Shown here piece by piece: positions 21,977 to 29,503 of a stretch of DNA of 64,000 bases. Every line of letters begins with the position of its first letter. Position 1 is the stretch's first letter. The DNA is from Pseudoduganella aquatica (GTDB lineage: Bacteria; Pseudomonadota; Gammaproteobacteria; Burkholderiales; Burkholderiaceae_D). Under the pieces are notes generated by a model, which did not search any database, had not been told where the DNA came from, and saw nothing but the letters and a program-made list of their open reading frames with translations. Where the stretch lies: NCBI RefSeq assembly GCF_009857595.1, contig NZ_WWCU01000007.1:62001-126000 (forward strand), given 5' to 3'. The position numbers were made by a program, and so were the translations under genes.

Positions 21977-23380
21977 ATGAATTTCGCCCAATTTTTATTG
22001 ATACTGCAAGCGCGCAAGAAGATCGTGCTGGCCACGCTGATCGCCACCGTGGCGGTCACCGTGCTGGTCAGCCTGCTGCTGCCGGCCACCTACAAAGGCT
22101 CGTCCTCGGTGCTGCTCAACACCAAGGGCGTGGACCCGGTCACCGGCATGACCATGCCGGGCCAGCTCATGCCCAGCTACGTGGCCACGCAGATCGACCT
22201 GATCTCCAGCAAGAACGTGGCGCTGCGCGTGGTGGACCAGCTCAAGCTGGCGGCCAACCCGGCGGTGCAGGAGCAGTTCCGCGAAGACACCGGCGGCAAA
22301 GGCACGGTGCGCGACTGGCTGGCCACGCTGCTGCTGAAGAAGCTGGACGTGGTGCCCTCGCGCGAGAGCAGCGTGATCGAGATTAATTTCAAGGGCGCCG
22401 ACCCGGCCTTCGTGGCGGCGGTGGCCAACGCCTTCGCCGACGAATACCAGAAGCTCAGCGTGCAGCTGAAGGCCGACCCGATGAAGAAGGCCACCGGCTA
22501 CTTCACCGAGCAGATCAAGGGCCTGCGCGACCAGCTGGAGGCGGCGCAGAGCCGGCTGTCGAAGTACCAGCAGGAGAACGGCATCGTCAGCCTGGACAAC
22601 CGCCTGGACGTCGAGTCGAACCGCCTGAACGACCTGTCGGCCCAGCTGGTGATGGCGCAGTCGCAGCAGATGGAAGCGAGTTCGCGCCGCAGCGTGGCCA
22701 GCGGCCGCGCGCTCGATTCGCCCGACGTGGCCGCCAGCCCGCTGGTGCAGAACCTGCGCGCGCAGCTGAGCATGGCCGACACCAAGCTGGCCGAAGTGGG
22801 CCAGCGCCTGGGGCGCAACCACCCGCAATACCAGAGCGCCAAGGCGGAGGCGGACCAGCTGCGCGCCAGCCTCAATTCGGCGGTGGCGTCGACCTCCAAC
22901 AGCGTCGGCAACAACGCCCAGATCCTGGGCGCGCGCGAGGCCGCGCTGCGCGAGGCGCTGGCCGAGCAGAAGACCCGCATCCTGCAAATCAACCGCAGCC
23001 GCGACGAGCTCAATGTGCTGCAGCGCGACGTCGAGGCGGCCCAGCGCGCCATGGACGCGGCCTCGCTGCGCCTGTCGCAGACGCGCATGGAAGGGCAGTC
23101 CGACCAGTCCGACATCGCGCTGCTGAACCCGGCCGTGGCGCCGGTCGAGCCGTCCTCGCCGCGCCTGCTGCTCAACACCGTGCTGGCCCTGTTCATGGGC
23201 AGCCTGCTGGGCGTGGGCTTCGGCATGCTGGCCGAGATGCTGGACCGCCGCGTGCGTTCGCGCGCCGACCTGGCCGACCTGGTGCAGATCCCTGTGCTGG
23301 GCGAAATTCACTGGGGCCCGGCCCGTGCCCGCTCCAAGCTGGGCATGGCCTTGATGCCTCGCCGCGTGCGCCTGACCTGA
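21977..23380 (+). CDS. epsF: Chain-length determinant protein EpsF (Wzz/PCP family)
   Basis: This is a 467-residue polysaccharide co-polymerase. Membrane helices lie near residues 16-37 and 395-415 and flank a periplasmic domain. After the Wzz N-domain (residues 40-165), a long coiled coil spans roughly 170-385 ([38 protein letters not shown]). The Pro/Gly-rich segment before TM2 reads [16 protein letters not shown], typical of the family. The cytoplasmic tail is short and the kinase is a separate protein, EpsG, starting 1 bp after the stop. Together they control polymer length and export. AAGGAA stands 8 bp before the ATG. Confidence 0.92.
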   Translation: MNFAQFLLILQARKKIVLATLIATVAVTVLVSLLLPATYKGSSSVLLNTKGVDPVTGMTMPGQLMPSYVATQIDLISSKNVALRVVDQLKLAANPAVQEQFREDTGGKGTVRDWLATLLLKKLDVVPSRESSVIEINFKGADPAFVAAVANAFADEYQKLSVQLKADPMKKATGYFTEQIKGLRDQLEAAQSRLSKYQQENGIVSLDNRLDVESNRLNDLSAQLVMAQSQQMEASSRRSVASGRALDSPDVAASPLVQNLRAQLSMADTKLAEVGQRLGRNHPQYQSAKAEADQLRASLNSAVASTSNSVGNNAQILGAREAALREALAEQKTRILQINRSRDELNVLQRDVEAAQRAMDAASLRLSQTRMEGQSDQSDIALLNPAVAPVEPSSPRLLLNTVLALFMGSLLGVGFGMLAEMLDRRVRSRADLADLVQIPVLGEIHWGPARARSKLGMALMPRRVRLT

Positions 23381-23381
23381 T

Positions 23382-24263
23382 ATGGACAAGATTATGAACC
23401 ACCCAGCCATGAAACCCGCGGCGCTGCCGCCCGCCGTCGACTCCAGCATAGGTGGGCTGCTGCTCGCCTCCGGCAAGCTGAGCCCTGAAAACGCCGAGCG
23501 CGTGCTGCGCATGCAGCAGGAGCTGGGCATCCGCTTCGGCGAGGCGGCCCAGCGCCTGGGCCTGATCTCCGAGGCCGACATCCAGCAGGTGCTGGCGCGC
23601 CAGTTCGACTATCCCTATCTGGCGCCGGGCGAGGGCGGCCTGTCGCCGCAGCTGGTGGCGGCCTACCACCCGTTCTCGGCGCAGGTGGAAGTGCTGCGCG
23701 CGGTGCGCAGCCAGCTGATGCTGCGCTGGTTCGGACGCGGCCGCAAGTCGCTGGCGGTGGCCGGCGTGGAGCCGGGCGACGGCGCCAGCCTGTTCGCCGC
23801 CAACCTGGCGGTGGTGTTCTCGCAGTTGGGCGAACAGACCCTGCTGGTGGACGCCAATCTGCGCACGCCGCGCCAGCAGGAAATTTTCGCCCTGAAGCAG
23901 CGCGCCGGCCTGTCCGACGTGCTGGCCGGCCGCGCCGATCCGGGCGTGGCGGAAAAAATCGACCAGATGGTGGACCTGTCGGTGCTGGTGGCGGGCACCT
24001 TGCCGCCCAATCCACAGGAGCTGCTGGCGCGCCCCGGCTTCGCCAGCCTCAATCTGCACCTGGAAGCGCGCCACGACGTGGTGCTGTACGACGCGCCGGC
24101 CTGCGTGCTGGGCTCCGATACGCTGGCGCTGGCCTCCCGCGTGGGCGGGGTGCTGCTGGTGGCGCGCAAGAACCGCACCTCGCTGGCCGCCATCAGCGCC
24201 AGCGTGGACCAGCTGCAGCACGCCGGCATCGCCGTGGTCGGCTCGGTCATGGTGGAGCACTAA
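23382..24263 (+). CDS. epsG: EpsG-type chain-length tyrosine kinase with degenerate Walker motifs
   Basis: This is a 293-residue cytoplasmic partner of EpsF. Residues 15-85 form a small helical domain like the N-domain of GspE/MshE ATPases (IGGLLLASGKLSPENAERVL). Residues 100-293 have the MinD/BY-kinase fold with AANLAVVFSQLGEQTLLVDA. The nucleotide site is altered: the Walker A region reads EPGDGAS, with Ala135 where the family has Lys or Arg; Walker A' reads DAN with Asn159 instead of Asp; and Walker B is LYDAPA. No C-terminal Tyr cluster is present. The protein may bind nucleotide poorly and act as a structural cap on EpsF. It is tightly packed, starting 1 bp after epsF and ending directly before xrtB. 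Confidence 0.87.
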   Translation: MDKIMNHPAMKPAALPPAVDSSIGGLLLASGKLSPENAERVLRMQQELGIRFGEAAQRLGLISEADIQQVLARQFDYPYLAPGEGGLSPQLVAAYHPFSAQVEVLRAVRSQLMLRWFGRGRKSLAVAGVEPGDGASLFAANLAVVFSQLGEQTLLVDANLRTPRQQEIFALKQRAGLSDVLAGRADPGVAEKIDQMVDLSVLVAGTLPPNPQELLARPGFASLNLHLEARHDVVLYDAPACVLGSDTLALASRVGGVLLVARKNRTSLAAISASVDQLQHAGIAVVGSVMVEH

Positions 24264-25211
24264 ATGCTGTCCGCCAGCACTCCGCTGCCGCCGGGCCGCG
24301 GCTCGGCCGCCGGGCCGGGCCAGGGGCAGCGCCGGGACAGCTTGCCGGCCTGCTGGCTGCTGGCCCTGGCGGGCCTGCTGGCCCTGTACCTGCCCACTTT
24401 CTACGACGCGCTGCAGGAAGTATGGGGCAGGGAAGAACAGGCGCACGGCCCCATTATTCTGGGCGTGTCGCTGTGGCTGCTGTACCGCAACTGGCCGGCC
24501 ATGATGGCGGCCGGGACCGGCTCCGGCGCCGGCCGGCTGGCGCGCGGCGCCTCCTGGGGCTGGCCGCTGCTGGCCATGGGCCTGCTGAGCTATTTCCTGG
24601 GCCGCGTGCTCAACATCCAGTTCATCGAAATGTTTTCCTTCCCGTGCACGGTGCTGGCGGTGCTGTTGCTGCTGCAGGGACCGGCCGCGCTGCGGGTGCA
24701 GTGGTTCCCGCTGTTTTTCATGCTGTTCATGCTGCCGCTGCCCGGCCCCTTTGTTGACACCCTGACCATGCCGATGAAGATGGCGGTGTCCTGGTGCGCC
24801 GAGCACATCCTGTTCGCGGCAGGCTATCCCATCGCGCGCAGCGGCGTGGTGCTGCAGGTGGGCCAGTATCAACTTTTGGTTGCCGACGCCTGCGCCGGCC
24901 TGCACACCCTGTTCACGCTGGAAGCGCTCGGATTGCTGTATCTTAATATCGTGCGGCACGGCTCGTTTCTGCGCAATGTGGGCCTGGCGCTATTGATCGT
25001 GCCGATTTCATTTACCGCCAATATTATCCGCGTCATGACGCTGACCTTGATTACCTACCATTTCGGCGATGCCGCCGGGCAGGGTTTCCTGCATGGATTT
25101 GCCGGCATGGTGCTGTTTATCAGCGCGCTATTGCTGATCATCGGCGTCGATACGCTGTTGCGCGGCGCGGTGCGCCGCCGCAGCGCGTCCGCCTCCAGGA
25201 GTACGACATGA
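24264..25211 (+). CDS. xrtB: Exosortase B
   Basis: This is a 315-residue polytopic membrane cysteine protease/transpeptidase with about eight helices. The catalytic triad of exosortases is visible: Cys210 in VADACAGLHTL, Arg256 in ANIIRVMTL and His277 in GFLHGFAGM. The N-terminal motif EEQAHGPIIL and LPLPGPF fit the XrtB branch. Exosortases cleave PEP-CTERM tails and are almost always encoded with EPS genes. A candidate substrate lies at 10872-11573. The ATG directly follows the epsG stop, and the epsI start overlaps the end of this gene by 4 bp (ATGA). A longer, Gly/Pro/Gln-rich cytoplasmic N-terminus of about 28 residues precedes the first helix. Confidence 0.93.
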   Translation: MLSASTPLPPGRGSAAGPGQGQRRDSLPACWLLALAGLLALYLPTFYDALQEVWGREEQAHGPIILGVSLWLLYRNWPAMMAAGTGSGAGRLARGASWGWPLLAMGLLSYFLGRVLNIQFIEMFSFPCTVLAVLLLLQGPAALRVQWFPLFFMLFMLPLPGPFVDTLTMPMKMAVSWCAEHILFAAGYPIARSGVVLQVGQYQLLVADACAGLHTLFTLEALGLLYLNIVRHGSFLRNVGLALLIVPISFTANIIRVMTLTLITYHFGDAAGQGFLHGFAGMVLFISALLLIIGVDTLLRGAVRRRSASASRSTT

Positions 25212-25897
25212 ACCGCAGAACCGCCGCCGGCGCCATTCTGGCCACGCTGATGGGCGGCACCAGCGCCGCCGCCGCCTTGCTGAAACCGAAAAAACACGCC
25301 GCGCCCGAGATGGAAAAACTGGGCCTGGAAACCCTGGTTCCGGCCGAGTTCGCCGGCTGGCGCATCGACCGCAGCGTGGTGCCGGTGCAGCCGCCGCCCG
25401 AGGTGGAGGAGGTCATCGGCCAGCTGTACGACGAAACGCTGGCGCGCACCTACGTCAATGCGCGCGGCCAGCGGGTGATGCTGTCGATTGCCTACGGCGG
25501 CGACCAGAGCGGGCGGCTGCGCGTGCACCGCCCCGAGAAATGTTATTCCGCGCAGGGCTTCCGGGTCGACAATGTGGCCCAGCAGCAGCGCCAGGTGGGC
25601 GGCGCCAACGTCGTCGTCAACCGCCTGTACGCGGTGCTGGGCGCGCGCCAGGAGCCCATCAGCTACTGGATACGGGTGGGCGACGAGACCGTGTCCGGCA
25701 CCCTGGCCCAGCGCATCACCCAGCTTCGCTTCAGCCTGAACGGGCAGATTCCGGACGGGCTGCTGTTCCGCGTGTCCAATATCGGGGCCGACCGCGACGC
25801 CGGCTACGCGCTGCAAGACAGCTTCATCGCCGACCTGGTGCGCAGCATGCCGCCCGCCGACGCGGCCAAATTGGTTGGCAATCCGGCAAGGCCATAG
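25208..25897 (+). CDS. epsI: Exosortase-associated protein EpsI
   Basis: This is a 229-residue protein of the EpsI family, which occurs either fused to exosortases or, as here, as a separate gene right after one. An N-terminal signal-anchor-like hydrophobic segment (AAGAILATLMGGTSAAAALL) places the rest in the periplasm. The conserved signature HRPEKCYSAQGF contains the family's His and Cys, and the C-terminal half carries VNRLYAVLGARQEPISYW. Function is not settled in the literature; co-occurrence suggests that it assists exosortase or polymer processing. The start codon overlaps xrtB (ATGA), giving tight coupling. The following flippase begins 3 bp after its stop. Confidence 0.9.
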   Translation: MNRRTAAGAILATLMGGTSAAAALLKPKKHAAPEMEKLGLETLVPAEFAGWRIDRSVVPVQPPPEVEEVIGQLYDETLARTYVNARGQRVMLSIAYGGDQSGRLRVHRPEKCYSAQGFRVDNVAQQQRQVGGANVVVNRLYAVLGARQEPISYWIRVGDETVSGTLAQRITQLRFSLNGQIPDGLLFRVSNIGADRDAGYALQDSFIADLVRSMPPADAAKLVGNPARP

Positions 25898-25900
25898 CAC

Positions 25901-27487
25901 ATGTCAGAAAATTATTCGGGCCGTGCTTTTAATCACAGCATAGCTTATTACGTAGGCGGCCGTTTTCTTAATGCACTGGCCGCTTTTTTTATTCTTATCT
26001 GGATTGCGCGCCAGCTTCCGGAGAATCAGTATATTAATTACGTCGCCGCTTATTCGATTATCGAAATGGGGATAGTTTTATCCGGATTCGGCATGGAATG
26101 GGTGACCGGTATTTATATCCCGCAAATCCGCATGCATGCCAGCGGGCGGGATTTATACCGTTTTGTGTGGCAAAGCGCGGCGCTGCAGGCCCTGCTGCTG
26201 GCGGGCGGCGCCTTGATACTGTTTTTTACAGCGCCGCTGCTCACGGCCTGGCTCGGCCTGCGCGACGCGCAGGGCGTGCTGCGCCTCTACGCGGGCGTGA
26301 TGCTGATCGAAGGCGTGAGCCGGGTATTCCGCGACCAGTTGCTGTCCAGTTTGCTTTTGCAGAAAGCCGGCCAGGCCAGCCAGCTGCTGCGCAATGTGGC
26401 GCTGGCCGGCTACGCGGTGCTGGCCTTTTCGCACGAGGAATGGCGCAATGCGCACGCGCTGGCGGTCGGCGAGCTGATCGCGAGCAGCGGCAGCCTGCTG
26501 GTGGCCGCATGGTGCTTGCAGCGGCATTTGTGGCCGCTGCGCGCGCAAGCCGGCCGGCCGGCTGCGGCCCAGCCGGCCGCCACCGCCGGCATGCCCGGCG
26601 CCGAGCCGGCGTGGGCCATGCCGGCCTGGCGCGACATGCTGCGCGTGGGCCGCAACGCCTGGCTGAGCAATATTGCCAATCTGACCTGGAGCTGGCAGGC
26701 CGTGATCCTGCTGGCGACCCGTACGCTGGGGCCGGAGGCGGCCGCGCCGCTGGGCTTTGCCCGCAACCTGGCCGAGCAGGTGCGCAAATACCTGCCCAGT
26801 GAATTCCTGCTGGGCATCGTGCGCACCTTGCTGGTGGTGCGCTACGCGGCGGAGAAGGACAAGGACAAGCTGGGCCTGCGCGCCGGGCTGATCTACAAAG
26901 TCAACCTGCTGTGCCTGCTGCCGCTGCTGGTGCTGTGCGCGGTGCGCGGCGCCGAGCTGGCCGCCTTCCTCAGCAAGGGCCGCTACCCGGACGCGCACTG
27001 GCTGCTCACCGGCTGGCTGGCCGTGCTGGTGGTGCTGGCGCACCGCCGCCTGACCGACCTGATGGCGCACACGCTGGGCCGCTCGTCGGCCACCACGCGC
27101 GCCAATTTCGTGTTGCTGCTCACGCCGCTGGCGCTGCTGCTGGTGGCCCCGCAACAGCGCTGGAGCTGGCTGTTCGCCGTGCTGGCGCTGGCCGAAACCG
27201 TGTATTCGGCGCTGGTGTTGCGCCAGCTGCGCACGCCGGACTGGCATTACCGCCTGCACTGGAGCGGCCTGGCGAAATACCTGGTGGCCGGCTTGCTGGC
27301 GGCCATGGTGCTGGCCAGCCTGCCGGGCGGGGCGGACGCCTTCCACCTGGCGCTGGCGCTGTGCGCGGCCACCGGCGTCAGCTGGGGCGTGCTGTTGCTG
27401 CTGCGGCCGCTGTCCGCGGCGGAGCTGGCCCTGCTGCCGGCGCGCGCCCTGCGTCTGCTGCGCCAGAGTCCGGCTGTTTCAAGTTAA
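25901..27487 (+). CDS. Oligosaccharide flippase (Wzx/MOP family)
   Basis: This is a 528-residue membrane protein with 12 or more hydrophobic helices arranged like MOP-family Wzx flippases, which turn undecaprenyl-linked repeat units to the periplasmic face. The N-terminal helix pair (YYVGGRFLNALAAFFILIWI) and ARQLPENQYINYVAAYSI resemble the first MOP repeat. The second half repeats the pattern after WQAVILLATRTLGPEAAAPLG. The first 250 bp are clearly more AT-rich than the rest of the gene, with rare codons, which may slow early translation or mark recombination. It starts 3 bp after epsI, ending the compact epsB-to-flippase run; an AT-rich gap of 199 bp follows. Confidence 0.87.
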   Translation: MSENYSGRAFNHSIAYYVGGRFLNALAAFFILIWIARQLPENQYINYVAAYSIIEMGIVLSGFGMEWVTGIYIPQIRMHASGRDLYRFVWQSAALQALLLAGGALILFFTAPLLTAWLGLRDAQGVLRLYAGVMLIEGVSRVFRDQLLSSLLLQKAGQASQLLRNVALAGYAVLAFSHEEWRNAHALAVGELIASSGSLLVAAWCLQRHLWPLRAQAGRPAAAQPAATAGMPGAEPAWAMPAWRDMLRVGRNAWLSNIANLTWSWQAVILLATRTLGPEAAAPLGFARNLAEQVRKYLPSEFLLGIVRTLLVVRYAAEKDKDKLGLRAGLIYKVNLLCLLPLLVLCAVRGAELAAFLSKGRYPDAHWLLTGWLAVLVVLAHRRLTDLMAHTLGRSSATTRANFVLLLTPLALLLVAPQQRWSWLFAVLALAETVYSALVLRQLRTPDWHYRLHWSGLAKYLVAGLLAAMVLASLPGGADAFHLALALCAATGVSWGVLLLLRPLSAAELALLPARALRLLRQSPAVSS

Positions 27488-27526
27488 TATAAATGAACCG
27501 GATATTCCAATTTAATATTATCTAAA

Positions 27527-27549
27527 ATAAACAACCGTGATTTGTTTAT
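27527..27549. promoter_or_regulatory. Inverted repeat in the AT-rich leader of the lyase genes
   Basis: ATAAACAA and TTGTTTAT are perfect 8-bp arms around a 7-bp spacer, 138 bp upstream of the first lyase. The 199-bp gap (27488-27686) is strongly AT-rich and probably holds the lyase promoter, although I could not assign -35/-10 boxes with confidence. The geometry suits a dimeric regulator. Confidence 0.45.
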
Positions 27550-27686
27550 CAATTGGCGTCTTTTCATTCAAAATTAACATGCAGCGATAATATGCGGAAT
27601 TAATATGGCGTGTTGGTCTGTGGCAACGCTTAAAACAGCGGTTTCATGCTATCGTAATTAAATAACGAAACACGGAGGAAGCCGTT

Positions 27687-28514
27687 ATGCAATTACCGAA
27701 ACTTGGTTTTATTATTTTAAGCGCGCTGGCGTGCGCTTCGGCCTGGAGCCAGATCGACCCCACAGTGGGCGGCGCGGTGTCGCAGGCCGATTTTAATAAG
27801 CGCTATGCGCTGTATTCCGCCTGGAGCGGCAATCTGACCTTTGCCAGCGACCCGTCCGGCAGCGGCCGCACCGTGCTGCGCAGCCGCGTGCGCAGCACCG
27901 ACGCCACGGTGAGTGGCAAGCTGCGCACCGATGTGCTGCCGCTGGGCGAGGAGGGCAAGAGCGGCCCGCGCTGGTATGGCCTGAGCGTGTATTTCCCCAC
28001 CACCTGGGTGGCGCATCCGAATCCGGCCGTCGTGGCGCAAGTGGGGCCGGTGGCGCAGCTGTCCGGCTTGCCGGCGCCGCTGGCCATCGTGGTGCGCGGC
28101 ACCGCGATCGAGCTGAACCTCGGCTTCAACCACCGTCCGCTGAGCGGCGCGGCGGACGTGGCCACGGCCGCCAATTCTGCGGTCAAGGCGGTCAAGCTGG
28201 GCACGCTGCAGACCGGCAAGTGGTACTGCTTCGCCGTGCGCTCGGAATGGTCGCCCACGCTGGGCAATGGGGCGCTGACGGTCTACCAGAACCGCGACAA
28301 GGTGTTCGATGCGCAGCGCGACATCAATTCCTATCCGGGCGGCGCGAGCAATGTGCCGCGCGTCGGGCTGTCTTTCCCCGGCCTGCTCGGCGTGGCCGAG
28401 CGCGTGCTGTACACCGACTTTATCCGCCTCGGCGGCCCGGACACCACCCTGGAAAAACTCCTGGCGGAAACGCCCTGCAAAACCACCAGCGCGACCACGG
28501 CGCTGGTGAAATAA
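27687..28514 (+). CDS. Secreted heparin-lyase-I-like polysaccharide lyase (copy 1)
   Basis: This is a 275-residue exported protein with a signal peptide (about 1-21, ending AWSQ). The mature part shows the beta-jelly-roll pattern of the Polysacc_lyase (heparin lyase I/PL20-like) family: RWYGLSVYFPTTW, a repeated aromatic strand, LNLGFNHRPLSG, and KWYCFAVRSEWSP, followed by VYQNRDKVFD and DFIRLGGP near the end. Such enzymes cut uronic-acid-containing polymers by beta-elimination. GGAGGAAG gives a strong ribosome-binding site. It is paralogous to the next gene (shared QIDP start, YFP-x-x-W, FNHR, KWYCF and LGG motifs), so the pair arose by tandem duplication. Substrate and catalytic residues are unproven; trimming of the EPS made by this locus is the simplest role. 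Confidence 0.75.
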   Translation: MQLPKLGFIILSALACASAWSQIDPTVGGAVSQADFNKRYALYSAWSGNLTFASDPSGSGRTVLRSRVRSTDATVSGKLRTDVLPLGEEGKSGPRWYGLSVYFPTTWVAHPNPAVVAQVGPVAQLSGLPAPLAIVVRGTAIELNLGFNHRPLSGAADVATAANSAVKAVKLGTLQTGKWYCFAVRSEWSPTLGNGALTVYQNRDKVFDAQRDINSYPGGASNVPRVGLSFPGLLGVAERVLYTDFIRLGGPDTTLEKLLAETPCKTTSATTALVK

Positions 28515-28533
28515 GGACCTAGAGAGGTTGAGC

Positions 28534-29409
28534 ATGCAATTGACGAACAAACTCATCGCGCTGGCGGCCCTGTGCGGCGCAGCGGCCGGCGCGCACGCGC
28601 AGATCGACCCGGCGCGCGGCGGCCCGGTCACCACCATGGCCACCAACCCCAAGACCTACCAGTACATCTCCTGGCTGCTGGCGGCCAACGCCACCGCCAC
28701 CACGCGCTACTTTCCTGACTTCTACACGCTGAACAGCGGTTCGCCCAACAACGTTACACTGGTGGACGATCCGGCCGGCAGCGGCAGGAAGGTGTTCAAC
28801 ATGAAAGTGGCGAAGACCGATCCGCTGGTGCTGGGCGGCTCGCGCACCGAGATTTCCCCGCGCAACGAATACGTGAAGGAAGGCTTGCGCTGGTACACCT
28901 TCAGCATGTATTTCCCCAGCGACTGGGTGTTCCACAACTCGCCCACGCTGGTGGCGCAGCTGCACACCAGCCAGAACACGGCGGTGGTGTCGCCGCCCGC
29001 CTCGCTGACGGTGCAGGACCGTACGCTGTCGCTGGACTTCAACTACAACCACCGCAGCACCAGCGGCGGCACCGATCCGGCCACCCGCGCCAACTCGGTG
29101 GCCGAGTCCATCCGCCTGGGCACGGTGGAGCTGAACAAATGGTACTGCTTCGTGGTGCGCGCGGACTGGTCCTACAAGCCGGGCGTGGGGCAGATCCAGG
29201 TGTGGATGAACGGCGCCGAGGTGTTCAGCGCCAAGAACACCTACAACAGCTACGAAACCTGGCTGGGCAACTACGCCAAGGTGGGCCTGTATCTGCCGGG
29301 CACGATGATGGTGCCGCAGCGTAACCTGTACGCCGATTTCATCCACCTCGGCGGCGCCGCCAGCACCTACGACATGATGTACGCGCAGACCCCTTGCGGG
29401 CCGCGCTAA
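28534..29409 (+). CDS. Secreted heparin-lyase-I-like polysaccharide lyase (copy 2)
   Basis: This is a 291-residue paralogue of the preceding gene, starting 19 bp after it. A signal peptide (about 1-23, ending AHAQ) is followed by IDPARGG, the same mature start as copy 1. Shared family segments are RWYTFSMYFPSDW, LDFNYNHRSTSGG, KWYCFVVRADWS, IQVWMNGAEVF and ADFIHLGG. This copy has an insertion of about 15 residues after the signal peptide and an added segment GGSRTEISPRNEYV, which resembles the R/E-containing strand of canonical members (copy 1 lacks the RTEISPR motif). AGAGAGG lies 6 bp before the ATG at 28534; a TTG at 28528 is less likely. A terminator follows, closing this operon. Confidence 0.75.
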   Translation: MQLTNKLIALAALCGAAAGAHAQIDPARGGPVTTMATNPKTYQYISWLLAANATATTRYFPDFYTLNSGSPNNVTLVDDPAGSGRKVFNMKVAKTDPLVLGGSRTEISPRNEYVKEGLRWYTFSMYFPSDWVFHNSPTLVAQLHTSQNTAVVSPPASLTVQDRTLSLDFNYNHRSTSGGTDPATRANSVAESIRLGTVELNKWYCFVVRADWSYKPGVGQIQVWMNGAEVFSAKNTYNSYETWLGNYAKVGLYLPGTMMVPQRNLYADFIHLGGAASTYDMMYAQTPCGPR

Positions 29410-29424
29410 GCACCGAAAACGGAA

Positions 29425-29457
29425 GACCGCTTGCGCAATCGCGTGGGCGGTTTTTTG
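29425..29457 (+). terminator. Intrinsic terminator after the lyase pair
   Basis: ACCGC at 29426 pairs with GCGGT at 29447, an inner GCG-CAAT-CGC stem stacks in the middle, and six T follow from 29451. It lies 16 bp downstream of the second lyase stop codon. Confidence 0.75.
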
Positions 29458-29503
29458 ACGATATGATAAGTTACCTGGACTATAGATTTCCACGGTAATC
29501 ATC

